A stretch of 19,302 nucleotides of DNA from a bacterium (lineage in GTDB: Bacteria; Zhuqueibacterota; Zhuqueibacteria; Residuimicrobiales; Residuimicrobiaceae). The notes under the pieces were generated by a model. The model searched no databases, was not told the DNA's origin, and was given only the letters and a program-made list of their open reading frames with translations. The stretch is from NCBI GenBank assembly GCA_012523655.1, contig JAAYTV010000413.1, positions 1 through 19,302 of the forward strand, in the 5' to 3' direction. Numbering within the stretch: the first letter of the stretch is position 1; every line of letters begins with the position of its first letter. The translations under genes were made by a program, and so were the position numbers. Below, piece by piece: positions 1-5,525 of the stretch.

Positions 1-186
1 GACATACCCCCACTCGTCCATCGCCGCGTCGGACAAACCCATCGCGCGCAGATCCTGAACCAGCTCCTGACCAAGCAGCTTTTGTTTCTCCGTGCTGGGA
101 AAAGTAGACGACTCTTCGCTCGATTGCGTATCAAAGGCCACGTAGCGTAAAAAGCGCTCCACACAGGTGTGTTCGATCGCTGCCAT
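1..186 (-). CDS. pepT: Peptidase T (tripeptide aminopeptidase), N-terminal fragment
   Basis: Reading the minus strand from the ATG at 186 gives 62 residues with no stop up to the window edge, so the rest of the gene lies outside. The segment carries the PepT N-terminal signature: ERFLRYVAFDTQSSEESSTF, then PSTEKQ, and DEWGYV at the end. PepT enzymes are cytoplasmic zinc-dependent M20 metallopeptidases that remove N-terminal residues from tripeptides. None of the metal ligands lies in the visible part, so activity cannot be judged. The start is supported by a Shine-Dalgarno run CAGGAGAGAG (minus strand, about 191-200). The gene is transcribed divergently from the lipoprotein at 326. Family assignment is confident because the YVxxDTQS and PSTEKQ stretch is characteristic of the N-terminus. 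Confidence 0.88.
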   Translation of the reverse strand, partial: MAAIEHTCVERFLRYVAFDTQSSEESSTFPSTEKQKLLGQELVQDLRAMGLSDAAMDEWGYV

Positions 187-215
187 AAATCTCTCTCCTG
201 AATAATAGACTGCAA

Positions 216-229
216 GGCGGCGGGCCGCC
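216..229. other. GC-rich hairpin in the divergent pepT/lipoprotein spacer
   Basis: GGCGG (216-220) pairs with CCGCC (225-229) around a four-base loop. It lies in the upstream region of pepT, between the two divergent starts. There is no T-run on either side, so it is not an intrinsic terminator. It could affect the pepT leader or be incidental in GC-rich DNA. Confidence 0.3.
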
Positions 230-241
230 GGCGATTATCTG

Positions 242-270
242 TTGTTTGCATGCGGATAAAAGCGTATATT
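242..270 (+). promoter_or_regulatory. Candidate sigma-70 promoter for the lipoprotein/sigma operon
   Basis: A TTGTTT hexamer (242-247) is separated by exactly 17 bases from TATATT (265-270). The -10 matches the consensus at five of six positions, the -35 at three. It sits 55 bases upstream of the lipoprotein ATG at 326. No obvious ECF-type -35 with an AAC core was seen here, so autoregulation by the downstream sigma factor is not apparent from this site. Confidence 0.45.
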
Positions 271-325
271 GTATTTTCGGCTTTTGCAGCCGGATTGCCC
301 TGCAATTTACAAAAAAGGTTTACAT

Positions 326-817
326 ATGACAAAAAGATTTTTCACTTTCTTCCTCCTGCTGACCCTCTGCTTGAGCTGTGGGCCGAAAAAAAAGAGCGGC
401 CAGGACGACCGCGGCGACAACGGCGGATTTGTCCGTTTTACCGTGGAAGGCAAACCCATGCACGATGACTATTTCGTCGCCCAGTTCACACCGGCCGGCG
501 ACCTCTTTGACAGCGACAACCTGCAGCTGTTCAATTATAACACCGGTTCCAGCAAATATCCACAGCTGCTGATGGACATCAATTATAAACAGAGCGATTT
601 GAAACTGTGGGAAGCGCAGACTCTGCCGACCAGCGTTCTGGCGTTCTCCGTCTCCCCGCAAGCCCCGCCCCTCCAATCCACGGGCGAGGTGAAAATTCTG
701 CAGGTCTCGGATCAATTCGTCCAGGGATCCTTTACCGGGGAGCTCGTGCATCCGGAAACCGGTAAAACCTTCCCCATTCGCGGCGAATTTAAAGCCGTAC
801 TTAAAATCAACATTTAA
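326..817 (+). CDS. Small exported lipoprotein of unknown function
   Basis: 163 residues from the ATG at 326, preceded by AAAAGG about seven bases upstream. An upstream extension to 269 is open but gives no sensible signal sequence. The N-terminus is a signal peptide (MTKRFF, hydrophobic core, then LCLSC) with the probable lipidated cysteine at residue 18. The lipobox is imperfect, with Cys at -3 and Leu at -2. A charged linker rich in Lys, Asp and Gly follows, and then a beta-strand-like region with FTVEGKPM near residue 45 and TFPIRGEFKA at the end. Alternating hydrophobic residues suggest a compact beta-barrel fold. No known family is recognised. It lies only 26 bases before the sigma factor and probably shares its transcript, so it may belong to the envelope-sensing operon, although it has no metal-binding motif. 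Confidence 0.8.
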   Translation: MTKRFFTFFLLLTLCLSCGPKKKSGQDDRGDNGGFVRFTVEGKPMHDDYFVAQFTPAGDLFDSDNLQLFNYNTGSSKYPQLLMDINYKQSDLKLWEAQTLPTSVLAFSVSPQAPPLQSTGEVKILQVSDQFVQGSFTGELVHPETGKTFPIRGEFKAVLKINI

Positions 818-843
818 TCGGGTTATCGCCCTCAGACGCGTAG

Positions 844-1404
844 GTGGCTGTGCAAGATCAGCAATGGATGGAAAAAATAACAGGCGGAGATCACCAGGCG
901 TTTCGGCAGCTCTACGAGCACTATGCGCCCGCCATCTACCGCCTGTGTCTGCGCTTTCTCGACAATCAGAGCGAAGCAGAGGATGCGGTGCAGGACATCT
1001 TTGTCAAAATTCACCACTCTCTCTCCGGCTTTAAGGGCCACAGCAAACTCGCCACCTGGATCTACCGCATCAGCGTCAACCATTGCCTGAACCTTAAACG
1101 GAAACGCCGTCTAGCCTATTTTATGAGCCTGGAGTTTCTCGACGCACTCAATCCATCGCCCGCGGATTCAGCTCCCGATCCGCAGCAGGCTTTGGAAAAA
1201 GATGAAAGTGAAAAATTCGTCCGACAAGCCATTCAAAAGCTGCCCAAGCGGCAGCGGCTGGCCCTTCTTCTCAGCCGCTATGAAGGGAAAAGCTATCAGG
1301 AGATCGCCGAGGTGATGTCGTGCTCCGTGCCGGCGGTGGAATCCTGCCTCCATCACGCCAAAAAGAACTTGGCCGCAGCGCTGAAAAAATATCTGGAAAA
1401 ATGA
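844..1404 (+). CDS. ECF-type RNA polymerase sigma factor
   Basis: 186 residues with the two-domain layout of extracytoplasmic-function sigma factors. Region 2 is at about residues 22-90 and contains NQSEAEDAVQDIFVKI and the -10-recognising part TWIYRISVNHCLN. Region 4 is at about 128-182 and contains LPKRQRLALLLSRYEGKSYQ and the helix-turn-helix EIAEVMSCSVPAVESCLHHA. Regions 1 and 3 are absent, as expected. The start is taken as GTG at 844. In-frame alternatives are GTG 850 and ATG 868, and no strong Shine-Dalgarno site decides between them. The next genes encode a zinc-finger anti-sigma factor and a CpxP/CnrX-like sensor, so this sigma factor probably answers to a periplasmic, likely metal, signal. 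The ECF subgroup cannot be assigned by eye. Confidence 0.93.
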   Translation: MAVQDQQWMEKITGGDHQAFRQLYEHYAPAIYRLCLRFLDNQSEAEDAVQDIFVKIHHSLSGFKGHSKLATWIYRISVNHCLNLKRKRRLAYFMSLEFLDALNPSPADSAPDPQQALEKDESEKFVRQAIQKLPKRQRLALLLSRYEGKSYQEIAEVMSCSVPAVESCLHHAKKNLAAALKKYLEK

Positions 1405-1439
1405 TGCAAGTTTTTCATCAGAACCGTGTCAAATGATAT

Positions 1440-1889
1440 ATGAAGCCAAACCACGCCTATATAAAAAAACGGCTTTTACTCTATTGGGATCAAGAGTTGG
1501 ACGCCAAACAGGTTGACCGTGTGGTCCGGCACCTGCAGCAGTGTGCGGCTTGCCGCGATTATGCCGACCGGTTGCAGACAGTCTACCGCCGATCAGCGGT
1601 TGAACCGCCCCCTCTGCCCCCGTTTCTGTGGACACGGATAAACAGCCGGCTCAATGCCCCGCCCGCGGCGTCGTGGCGACGAATGCTCAAGCCGATGGCG
1701 GCCCTGGCTGTGATCGTGCTTTGCGTGTTTACCGGCCATTATCTGGGCGAGACCCCGGCGGCCGACGGTCCAGCTGCGGCGGTCAGCGAGGAGCAGATGA
1801 TCTATGACGCCCTGCGGCTGAACATCACTGAGCCGTTGAGCGAGTGGTCTCTGGCCGGCGCGGTGCAGACGCTCTACAATGAACCATAA
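1440..1889 (+). CDS. Membrane anti-sigma factor with zinc-finger (ZAS) domain
   Basis: 149 residues. The N-terminal domain carries the His-x3-Cys-x2-Cys motif of zinc-binding anti-sigma factors: H31, C35 and C38 in HLQQCAACRDY. A proline-rich linker follows, then one membrane helix at about residues 85-103 (MAALAVIVLCVFTGHYLG) and a periplasmic tail of about 46 residues. In this family the cytoplasmic domain binds the cognate sigma factor and a periplasmic signal relieves the block. The gene starts 35 bases after the sigma gene and ends 12 bases before the sensor gene. It has no clear Shine-Dalgarno sequence, so it may be poorly translated or depend on upstream ribosomes. The fold call rests on motif and topology. 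Confidence 0.85.
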   Translation: MKPNHAYIKKRLLLYWDQELDAKQVDRVVRHLQQCAACRDYADRLQTVYRRSAVEPPPLPPFLWTRINSRLNAPPAASWRRMLKPMAALAVIVLCVFTGHYLGETPAADGPAAAVSEEQMIYDALRLNITEPLSEWSLAGAVQTLYNEP

Positions 1890-1901
1890 AGAGGCGATGC
1901 G

Positions 1902-2405
1902 GTGAAAAAGAGTTTTCTAATCGCACTGATTCTCCTGAGCGTGGTCAACCTTTCCGCTCTGGCCACGTTAGTCTATCATCGTCTCGAGTGCTGCAAACCG
2001 GTCAGACCATGCGCAGAGCATCCGCAAACCTGCGTCGGCCTGCTGCAGAAAACGCTCGAATTGACAGAGGCGCAACAGCGGGAATTCCTGCGTCAGCAAA
2101 ACGTATACAGCCAACAGACCGATCATTTGGCGGCTCAGTTGTACGACTGCCGCATGTCTCTCAGCCGTTGCCTGTTGCACGCCTCCACGGATACAGTTCA
2201 GCTGCAAGCCCTCCTGTGCCGCATGGATTCTCTGCAGAACTTGCTGCACCGGCGGGTGGTGCACCATCTACTGCAACAGAAAAACCATCTGTCTCCACGA
2301 CAACAGGAAAAATTTTTTTCCATGATTCTCAAACAATGCACTCTGAATGCTAAATCATGTTGCCCCTCATCAATAGAACCATTCACAAAGGAGAATGAAC
2401 CATGA
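1902..2405 (+). CDS. CpxP/CnrX-like periplasmic heavy-metal sensor protein, Cys-rich
   Basis: 167 residues from GTG 1902, with GAGG about seven bases upstream. An N-terminal signal-anchor helix (about residues 4-23) leads to a helical periplasmic domain. The domain has two LTxxQ-type motifs, LTEAQQREFL near residue 54 and LSPRQQEKFFSMI near residue 130, which frame the four-helix Spy/CpxP/CnrX fold (metal-resistance family). It is unusually rich in cysteine: C30, C31, C37, C44, C83, C90, C106, C146, C153 and C154, including two CC pairs. There are also several histidines (H119-H122 region). Known relatives bind metal or misfolded proteins in the periplasm and act with an anti-sigma factor. 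The metal cannot be named; many thiols suggest a soft metal such as copper, silver, cadmium or mercury. Its stop overlaps the next start (ATGA). Confidence 0.82.
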   Translation: MKKSFLIALILLSVVNLSALATLVYHRLECCKPVRPCAEHPQTCVGLLQKTLELTEAQQREFLRQQNVYSQQTDHLAAQLYDCRMSLSRCLLHASTDTVQLQALLCRMDSLQNLLHRRVVHHLLQQKNHLSPRQQEKFFSMILKQCTLNAKSCCPSSIEPFTKENEP

Positions 2406-2740
2406 AAAAACGTTTGTTGATTCTAGCTGTCGTGGCGTTGGCGTTGGTCATCGCCGGTTCTATGATCTATTCGCATTCGATCTCCGCCGGGCCGTCGGCC
2501 GCTGTGGCGGCGGACAAAGCCGTTGAGAAAGATTGCGCCAAAGACTGCCCGAAGGCCAAACCCGGCTGCTGCGACAAAGCACAAGAGCATAAACCCGGCT
2601 GCTGCGACAAAGCACAAGAGCATAAGCCCGGTTGCTGCGACAAGGCACAAGAGCATAAGCCCGGTTGCTGCGACAAGGCACAAGAGACCAAGCCACCTTG
2701 CTGCGATAAAAAGGCTCCTGCCGAAAGCGATAAAAAGTAA
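2402..2740 (+). CDS. Exported Cys-Cys repeat protein, putative metal-binding
   Basis: 112 residues, start ATG 2402 inside an ATGA overlap with the sensor gene and behind AAAGGAG, so probably translationally coupled. Residues 4-23 are a hydrophobic signal or anchor. AVAAD near residues 35-39 could be a signal peptidase site. The rest is polar: CAKDC at 45-49, then five tandem 11-residue units from residue 53 to 107 (four close copies of KPGCCDKAQEH and one diverged KPPCCDKKAPA), then a Lys-rich tail. Twelve cysteines in about 60 residues, mostly as CC pairs with nearby His, Asp and Glu, suggest a metallothionein-like periplasmic metal trap or sensor partner. No named family is recognised. The role rests on composition and on position at the end of a sigma/anti-sigma/metal-sensor operon. 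Confidence 0.78.
   Translation: MKKRLLILAVVALALVIAGSMIYSHSISAGPSAAVAADKAVEKDCAKDCPKAKPGCCDKAQEHKPGCCDKAQEHKPGCCDKAQEHKPGCCDKAQETKPPCCDKKAPAESDKK
2558..2722 (+). repeat. 33-bp in-frame tandem repeat, five units
   Basis: Five consecutive 33-base units encode the 11-residue Cys-Cys repeats. Units 1 (2558-2590) and 2 (2591-2623) are identical. Units 3 (2624-2656) and 4 (2657-2689) share a different set of synonymous codons (AAG, GGT, AAG) and differ only in the last codon. Unit 5 (2690-2722) is diverged. The paired pattern suggests recent duplication of units, with copy number likely to vary between strains. Confidence 0.95.
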
Positions 2741-2755
2741 TATCTGTCCTTTAAT

Positions 2756-2786
2756 AAAAAATCCTCCACCCTGTGGAGGATTTTTT
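2756..2786 (+). terminator. Intrinsic terminator of the sigma/metal-sensor operon
   Basis: A perfect inverted repeat: arm 2756-2769 with core ATCCTCCAC, loop CCT, arm 2773-2786 with core GTGGAGGAT, followed directly by a T-run. The flanking A- and T-runs make it possibly bidirectional. It lies 15 bases after the stop of the Cys-repeat gene and isolates the operon from folC. Confidence 0.93.
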
Positions 2787-2821
2787 ATTTCCTCAGTATT
2801 CACCACATAGGGCGTTGACGC

Positions 2822-4063
2822 ATGACGTATAACGAGGCAAAGGCGTATCTGTTCGGCCTGGAACGGTTCGGATGGCAACTGGGATTGGAGCGCATGCAGG
2901 CTTTGATGGCCGACCTGGGAAATCCCCATTACGCCTTGCGCAGCGTGCATGTAGCCGGGACCAACGGCAAGGGCTCGGTGTGCGCCATGATCGCCTCAGC
3001 GCTGTCCTGCAGCGGCGCCAGGACCGGGCTGTACACCTCCCCGCATCTGCTGAAAGCGGAGGAGCGCATTCGCATCGACGGCGTTGAGATCGCGGAGGCT
3101 GAATTCGTTGCGCTGATCAACGAACTGCAGCCGCTTTTCGACAAACACCAATGCACTTTTTTTGAAGCGTTGACCGCCATGGCGTTTGTCCACTTTCAAC
3201 GCCAGCGGGTCGATGCGGCGGTGATCGAAGTAGGCCTGGGCGGCAGGCTGGATGCCACCAATGTGCTGCAGCCGCTGCTCGCTGTGATCACTCAGATCGA
3301 TTTCGACCACACCGATCAACTCGGGCGGACGCTGGAAGAGATTGCGGCGGAGAAAGCCGGAATCATCAAGCCCGGCACGCCCTGTGTGGCCGGACCGCTT
3401 CCGCAAACCGCAGCCCGGGTCATCTATTCAAAGGGCGGCATCGTTCCGGCGCGCCGGAACTGCCGCGTCTCCAGCCTGATAATGACGCCCAACGGCTCTT
3501 ATTTCACCTTGACCGTCTCCGGAAAGACACTGGACCTGACCCTGCCCCTTGCTGGGCCGCATCAGGTGGCCAACGCTTGTGTGGCGGCGCAGGCGTGTCT
3601 GAGCCTGCACATGGATCCGGCGGCAGTGATCCGCGGCCTGAGCGAGGTGCAGTGGCCGGGCCGGTTTCAGCGCTTGTGCGACGCCCCTCTGACGATCGTC
3701 GATGTCAGCCACAACCTCTCAGGGATTCGACGGGTTCGCTGGATGGTCAACCATTTTTATCCGGAAAAACGCGTCAACCTGGTCATGGGCGTGCTTAAAG
3801 ACAAAGATTACTCTGCCATGGTGCACTGGCTGCCGAAACGGCTGCAGCGGGTTTTCGCCGTATCCCCTGCCTCCTCCCGGGCTTTGCCGGCCGATCAGTT
3901 GGCCGTTTTGATCAGGACTGCGCCGGCGCAGAGCTGCAGCTCTGTGGCTGAGGCGGTGGAGGCTGCCTGGAGCCAGACCGGCCCGGACGAAATGATCTGC
4001 ATCCTCGGATCTCATTACCTGGCCGCAGAGGCGTTGGCTGCAACAAAACGCTTGACAAAATAA
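2822..4063 (+). CDS. folC: Bifunctional dihydrofolate/folylpolyglutamate synthase
   Basis: 413 residues, the usual length for FolC. It attaches glutamate to dihydropteroate and extends gamma-glutamyl tails on folates in the cytoplasm, using ATP. The Mur-ligase-type P-loop is AGTNGKGS at residues 45-52. It is followed by the folate-binding loop TSPHLLKAEERIRIDG (72-87), EVGLGGRLDATN (136-147) and the Mg/ATP region QIDFDHTDQLG (158-168). The C-terminal domain begins near residue 275 with WPGRFQRL and has DVSHN at 293-297. That last motif is usually DGAHNP; the Asp, His and Asn are kept but the Gly, Ala and Pro are changed. The start is ATG 2822, with only a weak AGGG upstream. It lies just after a terminator and stands apart from the sigma operon. 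Confidence 0.95.
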   Translation: MTYNEAKAYLFGLERFGWQLGLERMQALMADLGNPHYALRSVHVAGTNGKGSVCAMIASALSCSGARTGLYTSPHLLKAEERIRIDGVEIAEAEFVALINELQPLFDKHQCTFFEALTAMAFVHFQRQRVDAAVIEVGLGGRLDATNVLQPLLAVITQIDFDHTDQLGRTLEEIAAEKAGIIKPGTPCVAGPLPQTAARVIYSKGGIVPARRNCRVSSLIMTPNGSYFTLTVSGKTLDLTLPLAGPHQVANACVAAQACLSLHMDPAAVIRGLSEVQWPGRFQRLCDAPLTIVDVSHNLSGIRRVRWMVNHFYPEKRVNLVMGVLKDKDYSAMVHWLPKRLQRVFAVSPASSRALPADQLAVLIRTAPAQSCSSVAEAVEAAWSQTGPDEMICILGSHYLAAEALAATKRLTK

Positions 4064-4080
4064 AAATTAATTGATAAATT
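4052..4080 (+). promoter_or_regulatory. Candidate sigma-70 promoter for the ABC ATPase gene
   Basis: A perfect TTGACA (4052-4057), partly inside the end of folC, is followed after 17 bases by TAAATT (4075-4080). Both lie in the most A/T-rich stretch of this area. Transcription would start about 100 bases before the TTG start of the ATPase gene at 4187. Confidence 0.6.
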
Positions 4081-4140
4081 CTACCACACGTGTTCCTGCA
4101 AAGCCTCTTAAACACTCCAAAACATTCTCCAATCATAACT
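4081..4140 (+). other. C-rich, G-poor leader segment (rut-like)
   Basis: This 60-base stretch contains 21 C and 4 G, a composition typical of sites where Rho loads on unstructured RNA. It could end folC transcripts by Rho or tune the leader of the ABC ATPase. Composition alone is weak evidence. Confidence 0.3.
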
Positions 4141-4186
4141 GCGTTCGGGATGCTGACCCTCATAACCTATAGGACTGGAGCGTTTC

Positions 4187-5281
4187 TTGGCAAGCGTTGA
4201 ACTGAAGCAAGTGAGCAAGCTCTTTGATAACAGCGTCAAAGCCGTGGACGCAGTGGATATTTTCATTGAGGATAAAGAATTTGTCGTTCTCGTTGGGCCC
4301 TCGGGCTGCGGCAAATCGACCACGCTGCGCATGATAGCCGGGCTGGAAGAGATCACCTCCGGCGAAATCAAAATCGGTGATAAAGTCGTCAATCAGGTTG
4401 CTCCCAAAGACCGGGATATCGCCATGGTTTTTCAGAACTATGCGCTGTATCCCCACATGACGGTGTATGAGAACATGGCGTTCGGTCTCAAGCTGCGCAA
4501 GTATTCCAAGCAGGAGATCGAAACACGCGTTCGCGAAGCGGCGGAGATTTTAAGCATCAACGGCCTGTTGCAGCGTAAACCCAAGGAGCTATCCGGCGGC
4601 CAGCGGCAACGCGTGGCGGTCGGCCGAGCGATTGTGCGCAAGCCGCAGGTTTTTCTTTTTGATGAACCCCTCTCCAATCTGGATGCCAAACTGCGTATTC
4701 AAATGCGCACAGAGATCTCCAAACTGCACTCCAGACTGGAAACCACCATGATTTATGTCACCCATGACCAAGTGGAAGCCATGACCATGGGCGATCGCAT
4801 CGTGGTCATGCGTGATGGGCGCATTCAGCAGATCGACACACCGCTCAATCTCTACCACCGGCCGCAGAATCAGTTTGTCGCCGGCTTTATCGGCAGCCCG
4901 GCGATGAATTTCATCGACGGCGAACTGATAAGGGAAAACGGGCTGTGCTTCAAGACCGCCCACTGGACCTTGCCTGTAGCCGAAGGCGAGCACCTGCAAG
5001 CGCTGGCTGCCCATATCGGTCAACCGGTGATCATGGGCATTCGACCGGAGGATCTGGCGGCTGCAGCGGACGCCGCCGGCGCCAGTACACTGACCTGCAA
5101 GGTTGATGTCGTCGAACCCATGGGCAATGAGACGTTCATCTATCTGAATACCGGCGCCGACACCCTCGTAGCCCGAATGTCACTGGCTGCCTTGCCGGCG
5201 GTTTTTTCCGATTTCGCTGTGCAGATCGACATGAATAAAGCTCACTTTTTCGATAAAAAAACGGAACAGGTCATCCGCTGA
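4187..5281 (+). CDS. ugpC: UgpC/MalK-type ABC transporter ATP-binding protein
   Basis: 364 residues, the normal length for the CUT1 sugar/glycerol-phosphate importer ATPases (UgpC, MalK, MsmK/MsmX). It shows Walker A GPSGCGKST (37-45), Q-loop Q83 in VFQNYALYPHMTVYENMAFG, signature LSGGQ (135-139), Walker B VFLFDEP (155-161), D-loop SNLD and switch His193 in VTHDQ. A TOBE-type regulatory domain covers about residues 235-364 and includes GIRPED. The TTG start at 4187 is chosen because GGAG lies six bases upstream and the family begins MASVEL. No permease or binding-protein gene is nearby, so it is probably a shared ATPase that energises several sugar importers encoded elsewhere, as MsmX does. 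Substrate cannot be assigned; the symbol names the family only. Confidence 0.9.
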   Translation: MASVELKQVSKLFDNSVKAVDAVDIFIEDKEFVVLVGPSGCGKSTTLRMIAGLEEITSGEIKIGDKVVNQVAPKDRDIAMVFQNYALYPHMTVYENMAFGLKLRKYSKQEIETRVREAAEILSINGLLQRKPKELSGGQRQRVAVGRAIVRKPQVFLFDEPLSNLDAKLRIQMRTEISKLHSRLETTMIYVTHDQVEAMTMGDRIVVMRDGRIQQIDTPLNLYHRPQNQFVAGFIGSPAMNFIDGELIRENGLCFKTAHWTLPVAEGEHLQALAAHIGQPVIMGIRPEDLAAAADAAGASTLTCKVDVVEPMGNETFIYLNTGADTLVARMSLAALPAVFSDFAVQIDMNKAHFFDKKTEQVIR

Positions 5282-5352
5282 CAACGCGTCCTTGCCTGAA
5301 CCACTCTAATGTGATCATTCGTTATGCCACTCAGCCCACAGGAGGGCAGGCC

Positions 5353-5385
5353 ATGGTCGTCTGCATTCAGTCGCTGGGCGGCTGA
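5353..5385 (+). CDS. Possible 10-residue leader peptide ahead of rho
   Basis: ATG 5353 opens a 10-codon frame (MVVCIQSLGG) ending at TGA 5383-5385. It is preceded by a full AGGAGG (5340-5345) at the ideal spacing of seven bases, a better ribosome site than those of most real genes here. The frame overlaps a hairpin. It may be a regulatory leader peptide for rho, or chance. No conservation can be checked from one sequence. Confidence 0.35.
   Translation: MVVCIQSLGG
5368..5384 (+). other. Hairpin overlapping the rho leader mini-ORF
   Basis: CAGTCGC (5368-5374) pairs with GCGGCTG (5378-5384) through seven pairs including one G-T, around a TGG loop. No T-run follows, so it is not an intrinsic terminator. 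A ribosome translating the mini-ORF would melt it. Confidence 0.4.
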
Positions 5386-5525
5386 GGCATGTCTCTCCCT
5401 TTTGGGTTCATCAGCCTTGCACTACACCGTACGATCAGCAGGATAGGGGCTTTCAAACCTTCTCGTCCGCCAGCTAACTTATAGGACAACATTTTTTTCA
5501 ACTCCAACCATCAAAGAGGATTCTC

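Larger units (their letters stand above)
5282..5525 (+). promoter_or_regulatory. rho leader region with mini-ORFs and hairpin
   Basis: This 244-base gap has no gene longer than about 31 codons. It holds a strong Shine-Dalgarno site before a 10-codon ORF (5353-5385) and a hairpin overlapping that ORF (5368-5384). A second 31-codon ORF without a good ribosome site follows (5389-5484), and a C-rich stretch lies just before the rho Shine-Dalgarno site. No convincing -35/-10 pair and no intrinsic terminator was found. In E. coli rho is autoregulated by termination in its leader, so a similar role is plausible here but unproven. Confidence 0.4.

Noticed and set aside
2423..2950. Repetitive minus-strand frames opposite the Cys-Cys repeat gene
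   Set aside because: Their repeats are only the reverse complement of the 33-bp coding repeat and they run across the terminator.
5389..5484. 31-codon frame in the rho leader
   Set aside because: No ribosome site of its own and no recognisable sequence; it could only be reached by re-initiation after the 10-codon ORF.
5282..5525. A tRNA or known riboswitch in the rho leader
   Set aside because: No cloverleaf, no T-loop consensus and no riboswitch core recognised.
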